From Anaerolineales bacterium (GTDB lineage: Bacteria > Chloroflexota > Anaerolineae > Anaerolineales > Villigracilaceae), in NCBI GenBank assembly GCA_030834895.1, contig JAUQXA010000024.1, positions 186,001 through 250,000 on the forward strand: 64,000 nucleotides of DNA, read 5' to 3'. The notes beneath the pieces are model-generated. The model searched no databases, was not told the origin of the DNA, and saw nothing but the letters and a program-made list of their open reading frames with translations. Each line of letters starts with the position of its first letter. Positions within the stretch are counted from its first letter, which is position 1. Position numbers and translations under genes: made by a program. Below, piece after piece: positions 28,228 through 35,986 of the stretch.

Positions 28228-28589
28228 TTGATGAATCCTTTTAAGTGGGTCAATGCCTGGGTCAGAACTTCCTCGGGCGTTAGGTCATTGGTGTCTATGA
28301 TGATATCGGCGTTTTGATGGGAATGGGAGAGCCTGCGTAACTGTTCCTGATGGTCTTCGGGGAGCCAGTTTAGTCTTCGGCGCGTGGTGGAGTTTTCAAA
28401 GGAACATTCCAGAAAGATGAGGACGTCGGGCTTTGTGATAATCTGCCACATGGTCTTGACGTAGGAATGTTCCTGCGCGATGTGACGGCAGCGATAACCG
28501 TGTTTTTCCAGCCCTGCGATGAGTGTGGATTTCCCCGAGCCGCAGGGACCGACGACGCCAATTAGGGGTCTTTGGTCTGGGTCATTCAT
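28224..28589 (-). CDS. Small P-loop NTPase (adenylate-kinase-like)
   Basis: A 121-residue P-loop protein. Walker A is GPCGSGKST at about residues 14-22, then a helix, and the stretch DVLIFLECSFENSTTRRRLNWLPEDHQEQL resembles the lid and NMP region of small kinases. The last part (ADIIIDTNDLTPEEVLTQAL) matches the C-terminal strand and helix of the AAA/shikimate-kinase fold group. The substrate cannot be told. ATG 28589 is the sensible start: the frame is open 68 codons further but those residues are an antisense-like low-quality stretch inside the neighbouring gene. It overlaps the channel-like gene by 8 bases and the M1 gene by 4 bases. Confidence 0.75.
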   Translation of the reverse strand: MNDPDQRPLIGVVGPCGSGKSTLIAGLEKHGYRCRHIAQEHSYVKTMWQIITKPDVLIFLECSFENSTTRRRLNWLPEDHQEQLRRLSHSHQNADIIIDTNDLTPEEVLTQALTHLKGFIK

Positions 28590-29664
28590 TTTCGTGCAGC
28601 AAGCGACCCAGTTCCTCCGTCCCGCCGAGCACGGCAATGGTGTCGCCCGCATGAATGATGCCGCTGTCAGTCGGATGCATTTCGGAATGGTGGTCGCGGC
28701 GGATGAGCACGATGTTGAGGTGGTAATTGTCTTCGACATAACCGATGGTTTTTTCCGCGAAAGGCGCATGATCTGAAACGACCAGCCGTGCAAGGCTGAG
28801 TAACTGCCCTTCGATGGAGATGGGGTTGGTCACATCCACGCCCGCGGCTGCTGCGGCAAAAACAGGTGCGGCCATTTCGGTGGCGCTCAGGGCGATGAAC
28901 CCGAATTGTTCCTGCAGGGCGTGCGCGAAATCGTCATCGAAGATTCTAACCACGACGTTGATTTTTGGGTTGATGCTGCGCGCCTTGAGTGCGATTTGCA
29001 AATTCATGGCGTCGTTCTGACTGGCGAGGATGATGGTGCGGGCGTCCTTCACGTTTGCCCCTTCCAACGCGATGGGGCGGGTGGCATCGTCCTGAATGAC
29101 GGGGATGCCAAGATTACGCGCCACGCTGATGGTGTCGGTATCGGCGTTGAATTCAAGAACCACAAGTTGCTCGCCCATTTCATGCAGTTTGAGCGCGATG
29201 CGATAACCGAGGTGTCCCAGCCCAACGAGGATGATGTGTTTGTTAAAAGTGGAGGCTACTGCCATTTCCCATTCCTTGCTGCGCGCGCGGCGGTTGAAAA
29301 GCAGGCTGCCGAAATCTGCCAATCCCTGCGCAAGCACGACAATGCCGATAACGGGCATCATAAAGTGAAATAATTGTAGGATGATGTGATTCGGAAAATT
29401 GCGATTCGGCGGCTGTAGAAACGTGAGAGTCAGGACGGTGTAGATGGACTCGACCAAACTGTTGACTGGTTCGCCAAATAACCCGGCGAAGAAATCGTAC
29501 AGGATTCCACCGCCGATGATTGCGACCGCGAACCATAGCACGGGAGTGCGGAATTCCCTCAGCAGAATAGTGGTGTCGCGGATGGAAGCCTGGATATGTC
29601 GCCAGCGGTGTCGCTGCGTGTCTGTGAGGAGACGCTTCCTAGCCATTGATGGGGAGCCTGACAT
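28582..29664 (-). CDS. Potassium-channel-like protein with TrkA-N and TrkA-C domains
   Basis: A 360-residue membrane protein with two helices (about 40-62 and 98-122), a pore-like stretch between them, a Rossmann RCK/TrkA-N domain (residues 141-260; HIILVGLGHLGYRIALKLHEMG and later DDATRPIALEGANVKDARTII), and a TrkA-C domain (280-358). The arrangement is that of RCK-gated two-helix K+ channels. The pore region reads YTVLTLTFLQPP, without the canonical TxGYG filter, so ion selectivity is doubtful. The RCK part would bind NAD(H), nucleotide or a cation. AGGCGG precedes ATG 29664. Its start lies inside the end of the phosphatase gene (26-base overlap). Confidence 0.85.
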   Translation of the reverse strand: MSGSPSMARKRLLTDTQRHRWRHIQASIRDTTILLREFRTPVLWFAVAIIGGGILYDFFAGLFGEPVNSLVESIYTVLTLTFLQPPNRNFPNHIILQLFHFMMPVIGIVVLAQGLADFGSLLFNRRARSKEWEMAVASTFNKHIILVGLGHLGYRIALKLHEMGEQLVVLEFNADTDTISVARNLGIPVIQDDATRPIALEGANVKDARTIILASQNDAMNLQIALKARSINPKINVVVRIFDDDFAHALQEQFGFIALSATEMAAPVFAAAAAGVDVTNPISIEGQLLSLARLVVSDHAPFAEKTIGYVEDNYHLNIVLIRRDHHSEMHPTDSGIIHAGDTIAVLGGTEELGRLLHENE

Positions 29665-30346
29665 TCATCCGCCTGACATCGTCGCCTGTCCGCGCCGAAA
29701 CCTTCAACACCAGCACGCTGATATCGTCTGCGGGACGGTTGTCGTCGAGGCTGACGGCGTGGGCAAGGAGTGAATCCGCCAATTGTTGTGGGGTGGGGTC
29801 CTGGTCTTCGATAAGCGAGCGGATGGTCTCGCCGATGTCCATGGGTTGTCCGCGCCGCTCGCCCGCGTGGCTGACGCCGTCGGTGAAGATGACGATGGTC
29901 AGCCCGGTTTCGAGTCCGAGTTCGGTGATGATGGGGCGCACGTTGCGCGACGTGCCGAGCGAAGCGCTGTCTTCGTTGTGCGAGTCGATTTCTTCGCCGC
30001 GGCAGATAAACACAGGCACGGGGTTATTGCGCGTCAGCACAATGGTCTTGCTGTGCAAATCCACCGAGGCGATGTTGAGCGTGCAGGTGACTTTGCCGGA
30101 CTTGTCGGCGAACAGGGCATCGGATGCCGCCCGCGCCGCCGCGCCATCGCGGACGCCTTCGGCGATCAGCCCAATCACCTTGCGGACGACCATCATCGAG
30201 ACGGCTTTCGCGCCGCGCCCGCTGGTCTGACCATCCGCCAGCACGACGGAAAGTCCGCCTGTAGGGCGTTCCACCACTTCGAGCGTGTCCCCGCTCTCGG
30301 AGACCGCATATTTGTTGACCTTTGCGACCGCGATCTGAATCTCCAT
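29639..30346 (-). CDS. SpoIIE/PP2C-type protein serine phosphatase
   Basis: A 235-residue single-domain phosphatase of the SpoIIE/PP2C fold. Metal- and fold-related motifs are present in order: VVLADGQTSGRGAKAVS (usual DGMGHG-like site), ADGQ near residue 37, then TLNIASVDL, NNPVPVFICR, the FTDGVSHAGE motif, and the closing ADDISVLVLK. Such enzymes usually dephosphorylate anti-sigma-factor antagonists or other signalling proteins; no partner switch genes are in the window. The start is ATG 30346 (GGAAT precedes); a longer frame to 30517 has no support. A TATACT box lies 7-12 bases before the ATG on the minus strand, so the operon transcript may have almost no leader. It heads the phosphatase / channel / NTPase / peptidase operon. 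Confidence 0.85.
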   Translation of the reverse strand: MEIQIAVAKVNKYAVSESGDTLEVVERPTGGLSVVLADGQTSGRGAKAVSMMVVRKVIGLIAEGVRDGAAARAASDALFADKSGKVTCTLNIASVDLHSKTIVLTRNNPVPVFICRGEEIDSHNEDSASLGTSRNVRPIITELGLETGLTIVIFTDGVSHAGERRGQPMDIGETIRSLIEDQDPTPQQLADSLLAHAVSLDDNRPADDISVLVLKVSARTGDDVRRMNVRLPING

Positions 30347-30836
30347 ATTCCAAGTATACTGTAGATAGGTAAAAACGTAAGCGGTGAAATTTAAGGCTGT
30401 GGAATATTTTTTCAGAAAAAAAATTCTTGGTTCTTCGGTGCTCAAAATTCGCCCAAAACGGTTATATAACTTCAAAACATCTTTAATATGAACCATCCTC
30501 AATGTTGGTTTTGGCAATAGGACATTTGTATGGTTTTGGCTAACACAGGCCTAACCTGGCCCTTGATTTATTTTAAGTATTCAGTTATATTTGCGTTTGA
30601 ATTTGCAAATTTGTAAGGTTTTTTAAATGCAGCATGAGTTTTTTTGGGAGAGAATACAAAGAATAGATTGTTCGGACGCTTTTAGAGTTTCGTGGATTAA
30701 AAATAGCTAAGTGGTATATACACATCTTAAAATGTTTTTTTTATTTTAAATTTTAAATATATTTTTAATTTTATTCTTATAGGCAAAGAGATAGGTGATA
30801 ATTATTTGAATTAAGCTTTCATTTTCAGGAATGAAC
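30347..30836. other. AT-rich divergent intergenic region at the start of the polysaccharide locus
   Basis: About 490 bases without a gene, with many A- and T-runs (especially 30720-30790) and a sharp drop in GC from the left flank. The promoter of the phosphatase operon (minus) and of the polysaccharide locus (plus) must lie here or near. No clear promoter pair, attachment site or transposon end is seen. Confidence 0.5.
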
Positions 30837-31061
30837 ATGAACAGTAGAGTACAGCAACTTGCAGAAAGTGCACATATATCGTTTGATGAGTTTATCGGAG
30901 AGATGAGAAAGCGGAATTGCAGCGAGCCAACCGCGTTAAAAATATGGAATGGGTTGTATGAGGATTTTAATGAGTTCAAGGATAACGATATGCTTTTGAG
31001 CAATTTACGAAAGACAGCTGATGTTCTACGGGTAACGACAGGAATGCTTTTTTCAAAATGA
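30837..31061 (+). CDS. Small XRE-like helix-turn-helix protein (putative regulator)
   Basis: A 74-residue protein at the head of the polysaccharide locus. The chain reads as a compact helical domain: NSRVQQLAESAHISFDEFIG, then CSEPTALKIWNGLYEDF, and LSNLRKTADVLRVTTGMLFSK. The last part (L-x-x-L-R-K-x-A-D-V-L-x-V-x-x-G-x-L-F) matches the final helices of Cro/CI-type DNA-binding domains, and the middle helix pair could be the recognition unit. AGGA stands 6 bases before ATG 30837; ATG 30831 is less well placed. A role as regulator of the downstream locus is inferred from fold and position. Confidence 0.6.
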   Translation: MNSRVQQLAESAHISFDEFIGEMRKRNCSEPTALKIWNGLYEDFNEFKDNDMLLSNLRKTADVLRVTTGMLFSK

Positions 31062-31106
31062 GTCCCTGATTTATATGGTTTGACCAGAGGTATAAAACTA
31101 GGAACT

Positions 31107-31925
31107 ATGCAAATTGAAATGAATCGGGACGGTACCGGGCTAGATGGAAAGCAAGCTAACCAGGAGTTGTCATATATGCAAAGCGATGTTCACCTAAATT
31201 TGATTCACAAAGACGACCCTCATATCTTATGTGTGGTCCCAAGTAACCGGACTGTCTATTACCTTATTAAGCGTATAATTGATGTTATTATTGCCATCAT
31301 GCTGTTGCTGCTTCTTACCCCTTTGATGCTGTTTATTGCGTTGGTAATATATATCTATTCCCCGGGTCCGGTCTTGTTCGTTCAAAAACGTGTGGGCGCA
31401 AAAAGGCAAACTTATCAGGGACATTCGTATTGGAAACAATGTACTTTTGATTGTTATAAATTTCGAACGATGAAAATCAATGCTGATTCTTCGGTTCATC
31501 AGGCTTATATCAAAGCGTTGATCGAGAATGATGAAGTAAAAATGACGACTTTGCAGGGTACTTCAGTTCAAACTCGTAAACTTGTAAACGATTCTAGAAT
31601 CATAGCCCCAGGCAAACTTTTGAGAAAACTGAGTTTGGATGAGTTGCCTCAGTTTTGGAATGTCCTGATCGGTGATATGAGTCTGATAGGACCTCGACCT
31701 GCCATACCTTATGAAGTTGAAATGTACAAACCATGGCATTTTCGACGCTTGGAGGCACAGCCCGGCATCTCGGGGCTTCAGCAGGTTACCGCTCGTTGTA
31801 CGACAGATTTTGATCAGCAAGTTCAATTGGATATCGATTACATTAAAAAACAGTCAATTTGGTTGGATCTGAAAATCATTCTTAAAACCCCCTTGGCGGT
31901 ATTTTCAACTTCGGGGGCATATTAA
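31107..31925 (+). CDS. Initiating sugar-phosphate (polyprenyl glycosylphospho-) transferase
   Basis: A 272-residue bacterial sugar transferase of the PglC/WcaJ-type core. One N-terminal hydrophobic helix (about 53-80, IIDVIIAIMLLLLLTPLML) is followed by the cytoplasmic catalytic part. Motifs: SPGPVLFVQKRVGA, CYKFRTMKINAD, the catalytic region KLSLDELPQFWNVLIGDMSLIGPRP, and ARCTTDF-type end. It would transfer a sugar phosphate from a UDP-sugar to undecaprenyl phosphate, the first step of repeat-unit assembly. About 30 residues (QAYIKALIENDEVKM and following) are inserted between the KFRTM and LRKLS motifs, as in some WbaP relatives. ATG 31107 with AGGAAC upstream is preferred over TTG 31080. 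It starts the biosynthetic operon. Confidence 0.9.
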   Translation: MQIEMNRDGTGLDGKQANQELSYMQSDVHLNLIHKDDPHILCVVPSNRTVYYLIKRIIDVIIAIMLLLLLTPLMLFIALVIYIYSPGPVLFVQKRVGAKRQTYQGHSYWKQCTFDCYKFRTMKINADSSVHQAYIKALIENDEVKMTTLQGTSVQTRKLVNDSRIIAPGKLLRKLSLDELPQFWNVLIGDMSLIGPRPAIPYEVEMYKPWHFRRLEAQPGISGLQQVTARCTTDFDQQVQLDIDYIKKQSIWLDLKIILKTPLAVFSTSGAY

Positions 31926-31945
31926 TTTTGAACTAGGAGGATTTT

Positions 31946-32962
31946 ATGACCGCGCTGAGAGTTGGGATAATTGGCTATGGGTATTGGGGCCCCAACCTAA
32001 CAAGGAATTTTTATGAGCTTCCTTCCGTAGAACTGGTTGCAATTGCGGATTTAAGCAAGGAGAGATTAAAACAAGCACAACTGAAATATCCACATGTCGT
32101 CGCCAAACATGACTATCGTGAACTTTTTGACTTGAACCTTGATGCAGTTGTTGTTTCTACTCCGCCGGTATCTCATTTCCAAATTGCAAAAGACTGTTTG
32201 GAGCATAACCTGCATGTACTTGTTGAAAAACCGATAACCCTCAAGAGCGGGGATGGGGAGGAATTGGTCAACATGGCTGATTCTAGGGGACTAACTTTGA
32301 TGGTTGGTCATACTTTTCGATACAATTCTGCGGTTCATGCGATGAGGAAACTGATTGAGAATAATGACCTCGGTGATGTGTATTATATTGACACGGCGAG
32401 ATTAAACCTTGGTCTTTTTAATCGTGATTCAAATGTAATTTGGGATTTGGCACCTCATGATATTTCCATTTTGCTTTATTTACTTAACGAAAAGCCAATT
32501 TCGGTAAGCGCTCAGGGCATGCCTTGTGTTACACCAGGCGTCTACGATGTCGCATATATTAATCTGATATTTCCGAATAATATCACGGCTTATGTCCATG
32601 TGAGTTGGCTGGACCCATGTAAGGTGCGCCGTGTTACAATTGTTGGCAGTAAGAAAATGGCCGTTTTTAATGATGTAGAGGTTGAGGGGAAGATCAAAAT
32701 TTACGATAAAGGTGTTGATGTGCCAGCCTACACCAACGGCTTTGGCGAGTTTCAGTACAGCTATCGCCATGGAGACATTGTTATTCCAAACGTCAAATAT
32801 GTTGAGCCTTTGCGTGAAGAATGCCAGGATTTTATCAATAGTATTGTTGATCATGCAGAGCCCAATAGTTCTGCTCGCAGTGGATTGTATGTTATAAAAA
32901 TAATAGAAGCCGCCCTGCGTTCAATGTCTAATAATTCTGCTCAGGAGGTAATACGGTGGTGA
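31946..32962 (+). CDS. Gfo/Idh/MocA-family sugar dehydrogenase (WlbA-like)
   Basis: A 338-residue NAD-dependent oxidoreductase. The Rossmann domain begins with IIGYGYWGPNLTRNF, the cofactor and substrate loop is VEKPITL, and the C-terminal alpha/beta domain has DTARLNLGLFNRDSNVIWDLAPHD with the histidine of the catalytic region. It resembles WlbA/WbpB, which oxidises UDP-GlcNAc uronic acid at C3 so that an aminotransferase can act. The next two genes encode an acetyltransferase and a DegT aminotransferase, the WlbB and WlbC counterparts, which strongly supports the role. Its stop overlaps the next start by 7 bases. UDP-GlcNAc 6-dehydrogenase, needed to make the uronic acid, is not in the window, so the exact sugar is open. 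Confidence 0.87.
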   Translation: MTALRVGIIGYGYWGPNLTRNFYELPSVELVAIADLSKERLKQAQLKYPHVVAKHDYRELFDLNLDAVVVSTPPVSHFQIAKDCLEHNLHVLVEKPITLKSGDGEELVNMADSRGLTLMVGHTFRYNSAVHAMRKLIENNDLGDVYYIDTARLNLGLFNRDSNVIWDLAPHDISILLYLLNEKPISVSAQGMPCVTPGVYDVAYINLIFPNNITAYVHVSWLDPCKVRRVTIVGSKKMAVFNDVEVEGKIKIYDKGVDVPAYTNGFGEFQYSYRHGDIVIPNVKYVEPLREECQDFINSIVDHAEPNSSARSGLYVIKIIEAALRSMSNNSAQEVIRW

Positions 32963-33444
32963 ACGCTGAATTTGCTCGGATTGCGCCCGATGTGAAACTG
33001 GGTCAAGGTGTAAAGATCTTTGCCTTTGTGAACCTGTATGGTTGTGAAATTGGCGATGAGTCCAAGATCGGTACATTTGTTGAGATTCAGAAGGGAGCCA
33101 AGATTGGCAACCGGGTAAAAATTTCCAGTCATACTTTCATTTGCGAGGGCGTTACCATTCAAGATGAAGTTTTCATCGGCCATGGTGTGATGTTTATTAA
33201 CGATAAATACCCTCGTGCTGCGACATCTATAGGGCAACTTCAAACTGAGGCTGATTGGATATGTGTGCCTACTTTGATTGGACGCGGCGCGTCAATTGGA
33301 AGTAATGCCACAATTTTGTGTGGTGTGACCATTGGCCAGCAAGCGATTGTTGGTGCAGGTAGTGTTGTTACTCGTGATGTTCCACCACGAAGTATTGTCG
33401 CGGGAAACCCCGCCCGAGTTATTCGAATGCTTGAGGCTGAATAG
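32956..33444 (+). CDS. Left-handed beta-helix N-acetyltransferase (WlbB-like)
   Basis: A 162-residue hexapeptide-repeat acetyltransferase. Repeats of the I-x-x-x-V/G-x kind run from about residue 8 to 135 (VKIFAFVNLYGCEIGDESKIGTFVEI), with the insertion loop HGVMFINDKYPRA and the tail GAGSVVTRDVPPRSIVAGNPARVI. It matches WlbB/WbpD-type enzymes that acetylate the 3-amino group of a UDP-sugar with acetyl-CoA. The two starts GTG 32956 and GTG 32959 follow AGGAGG. It sits between the WlbA-like and the WlbC-like genes. A second, larger relative is encoded at 49258. Confidence 0.88.
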   Translation: MVNAEFARIAPDVKLGQGVKIFAFVNLYGCEIGDESKIGTFVEIQKGAKIGNRVKISSHTFICEGVTIQDEVFIGHGVMFINDKYPRAATSIGQLQTEADWICVPTLIGRGASIGSNATILCGVTIGQQAIVGAGSVVTRDVPPRSIVAGNPARVIRMLEAE

Positions 33445-33454
33445 GAGACATCTC

Positions 33455-34555
33455 ATGAATATCCCGTTTGTTGATTTGCGTAAGCAATACGCACCACTGA
33501 AGCAAGAAATTCTTTCGGGAATTGAGCGTGTGCTGGACAGTATGCAGTTGTTTTTGGGGGAGAACGTTCAACAATTAGAGAAGGATTTTGCACAATATAG
33601 CGGAGTTGCATATGGCATTGGGGTGAGTGATGGTACTACTGCCTTGCAGATTCTTCTCCGCGCCTTGGATATTGGGCAGGGCGATGAAGTGATTACTGTG
33701 TCACATACTTTTATTGCAACTGCAGAGGCAATTCTTCTTGTTGGGGCACGACCAGTATTTGTGGACATTGATCCGAACACTTGTTTAATGGATGTGTCCC
33801 AAATTGAATCTCGAATTACCTCCCGTACCAAAGCCATACTCCCGGTTCACCTTTATGGGCAGATGGTAGATATGGATCCATTGTTGGAGATTGCCAAAAA
33901 ACATAACCTTCGAGTGATTGAAGATGCCTGTCAGGCGCACGGTGCAGAATATAAGGGGCGCAAAGCAGGATCCATGGGTGACGGTGGCGCCTTTTCCTTC
34001 TATTTTTCAAAGAATTTGGGCGCTTATGGTGAAGGCGGTTTTGTAACTACTAACGACGCCGAGATTGCCAGCAAAGTTCGTATGTTGCGGGATCATGGGT
34101 CTAAGACTCGCTATCATCACGATATATTGGGCTTCAATGCTCGTCTTGATGAAATTCAGGCTGTGGTATTGCGCGCAAAACTTCCACATCTTGCTGAATG
34201 GAATGAGAAACGCCGCGAGCATGCTCGCCTTTATAATGAGTTGTTGAAGGGAACTTCAACTATCCCGATGTCTGAACTTCCGGGCGCCACCCCTATCTAT
34301 CATCTCTATGTTATCCGTGTTCCAAAGAGAGATGAATTGCAATCCTTTTTGAAGGATAATGGCATTTTCACCGGCATTCATTATCCAATTCCCATTCACT
34401 TGCAAAAGGCAATGGAATTCTTGGGATATAAGCAAGGTAATTTGCCAGTTACCGAACAAATGGTTACAGAGATTCTTTCATTGCCAATGTATGCCGAACT
34501 AAGCAATGATGAAATCAGTTATACTGTGAAAAAAATAAACGATTTTTTTAGCTAA
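33455..34555 (+). CDS. DegT/DnrJ/EryC1/StrS sugar aminotransferase (WlbC-like)
   Basis: A 366-residue PLP-dependent aminotransferase acting on nucleotide-sugar ketones. PLP contacts are the SDGTTAL loop (residues 58-64), EDACQAHGA (D157), and the lysine K186 in FYFSKNLGAYGEGG. The C-terminal segment GIHYPIPIHLQKA is typical of the family. Together with the two preceding genes it forms the WlbA-WlbB-WlbC order known from 2,3-diacetamido-mannuronic acid synthesis. AGGAGA precedes ATG 33455, which removes 41 spurious N-terminal residues overlapping the acetyltransferase gene. A paralogue lies at 49842. Confidence 0.9.
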   Translation: MNIPFVDLRKQYAPLKQEILSGIERVLDSMQLFLGENVQQLEKDFAQYSGVAYGIGVSDGTTALQILLRALDIGQGDEVITVSHTFIATAEAILLVGARPVFVDIDPNTCLMDVSQIESRITSRTKAILPVHLYGQMVDMDPLLEIAKKHNLRVIEDACQAHGAEYKGRKAGSMGDGGAFSFYFSKNLGAYGEGGFVTTNDAEIASKVRMLRDHGSKTRYHHDILGFNARLDEIQAVVLRAKLPHLAEWNEKRREHARLYNELLKGTSTIPMSELPGATPIYHLYVIRVPKRDELQSFLKDNGIFTGIHYPIPIHLQKAMEFLGYKQGNLPVTEQMVTEILSLPMYAELSNDEISYTVKKINDFFS

Positions 34556-34819
34556 AGAATAGTATTATAGTTATATAAGATTTGCCGTAATTTGCCTCAT
34601 TTAAGAGCAAAAATGCTTTCTTGAATAGCATGCCCATCAAACGTGACATTGCGGCAAATCCCAACAAGCTTAATGTATTGAAAAAATCGGATAACCACTT
34701 GTCGTATACTGTCGAGTCGCAAATTGTTTGTTAGAACTTACAATTTAATTTAAATATTTTCAATAAATGGCGCAATTTAGACAGTATTTATATAATAACC
34801 CCGAGGTTAGCGAGCAATA

Positions 34820-35959
34820 ATGGAATTTCGTTTATATTTTCAGATCTTAAAACGTGGTTGGTGGATAATTGCACTGACCATTCTTATTGCTCTAGTAATA
34901 GCGTTAGGAGCCTCTTATTTGGTTCCTCCCAGATATAGAGCAGTCGTTCGGTTTATCGTTACGCCAGGTACTGAACTGGCGGATAGATATCAAGTGTTAA
35001 CTAGTTTAAACACCCTCGACAATCAAGTTATTACCTTAACTTATGCAGAGGTGATGAATAGCGATCGTATCTATACAGAGGCACTTTCTTTTTTACAACT
35101 TCAACCCACGGATTTGGAAGAATATACCTACGAAGCAGTGGTTGTTTCTAATACGAGTGTTTTGGAACTTACAGTGTCCGGACCAGATCCACAAATGGTT
35201 GCTGGCTTGGCAAATGCTATTGGCTACAGGACAATTAATTTTGTTCGCCAACTAAATCAGGTGTACAACTTTGATTTTCTCGATATTCCTGTTCCTCCTG
35301 ATGAGCCGTATAGCCCTGATCCATTACTTAATGGTGGACTTGCAGTAGTCCTTGGACTTATTGCAGGAATCGTGTTGACGGTTTTGAATGAACAGCTTCG
35401 TATTCCATTTGAGACCCTAAGACAACGGCTCCATTTTGATGCAATTACCGGAGTTTTTACTAATAAATATTTTTCCCACATTGTCGATGAGGAACTAGCA
35501 CAGCATCCTGACGGTGTACTTACAATCGGTATTGTAGAATTAAATGGTCTTCGCGATCTCGTTGATGCCCTGCCAATCGTCAGCTTGCAAAGAATTCTAC
35601 AAAAAGCCACTGAGATTTTGCGTAGGGAATTGCGAGGCAACGACGTTATTGGTCGTTGGAACGAATTTAGTTTTATTATTATGTTACCGAATACCCATGG
35701 TGTTGCAGCGAGGGGAATATTTGACAGAATTTTTCAGGCACTTGTGCATCCCTTTGAGTTGGAACAATTGGGTACGATGGTTGAATTCGATCCTCTCATT
35801 GGAGGCGCGCAATATAGTAATCGCATTTCCGCTCAGGAATTATTTGAAAAATCAGACGTCGCGCTGGAAAGAGCTCGCCGGGACAGCAGTGAATCAGTCT
35901 ATGTTTGGGATATCAAGAGCCCATTTTGGACTGAGCCGGCAATTGAAAAAGATAATTAG
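34820..35959 (+). CDS. Wzz-type chain-length protein fused to a degenerate GGDEF domain
   Basis: A 379-residue two-domain membrane protein. Residues 1-195 are a Wzz/polysaccharide-copolymerase module: a helix at about 14-34, a conserved PPRYRA stretch just after it, an extracytoplasmic part, a proline-rich IPVPPDEPYSPDP and a second helix at 172-190. Residues 205-365 follow the GGDEF fold from DAITGVFTNKYF to SDVALERARRD. The active site is lost: the GG[DE]EF loop is RW-NEF (279-283) without the two glycines, and the metal aspartates read VELNGL. The inhibitory c-di-GMP site RxxD is kept as RGND (272-275), at the normal distance. It therefore looks like a c-di-GMP receptor, not a cyclase. The downstream neighbour is a BcsB-like gene. 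A 264-bp gap with a TATAAT box at 34791-34796 lies upstream. Confidence 0.85.
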   Translation: MEFRLYFQILKRGWWIIALTILIALVIALGASYLVPPRYRAVVRFIVTPGTELADRYQVLTSLNTLDNQVITLTYAEVMNSDRIYTEALSFLQLQPTDLEEYTYEAVVVSNTSVLELTVSGPDPQMVAGLANAIGYRTINFVRQLNQVYNFDFLDIPVPPDEPYSPDPLLNGGLAVVLGLIAGIVLTVLNEQLRIPFETLRQRLHFDAITGVFTNKYFSHIVDEELAQHPDGVLTIGIVELNGLRDLVDALPIVSLQRILQKATEILRRELRGNDVIGRWNEFSFIIMLPNTHGVAARGIFDRIFQALVHPFELEQLGTMVEFDPLIGGAQYSNRISAQELFEKSDVALERARRDSSESVYVWDIKSPFWTEPAIEKDN

Positions 35960-35986
35960 CATTTCCCTTGCTTATTGGACGAAATT

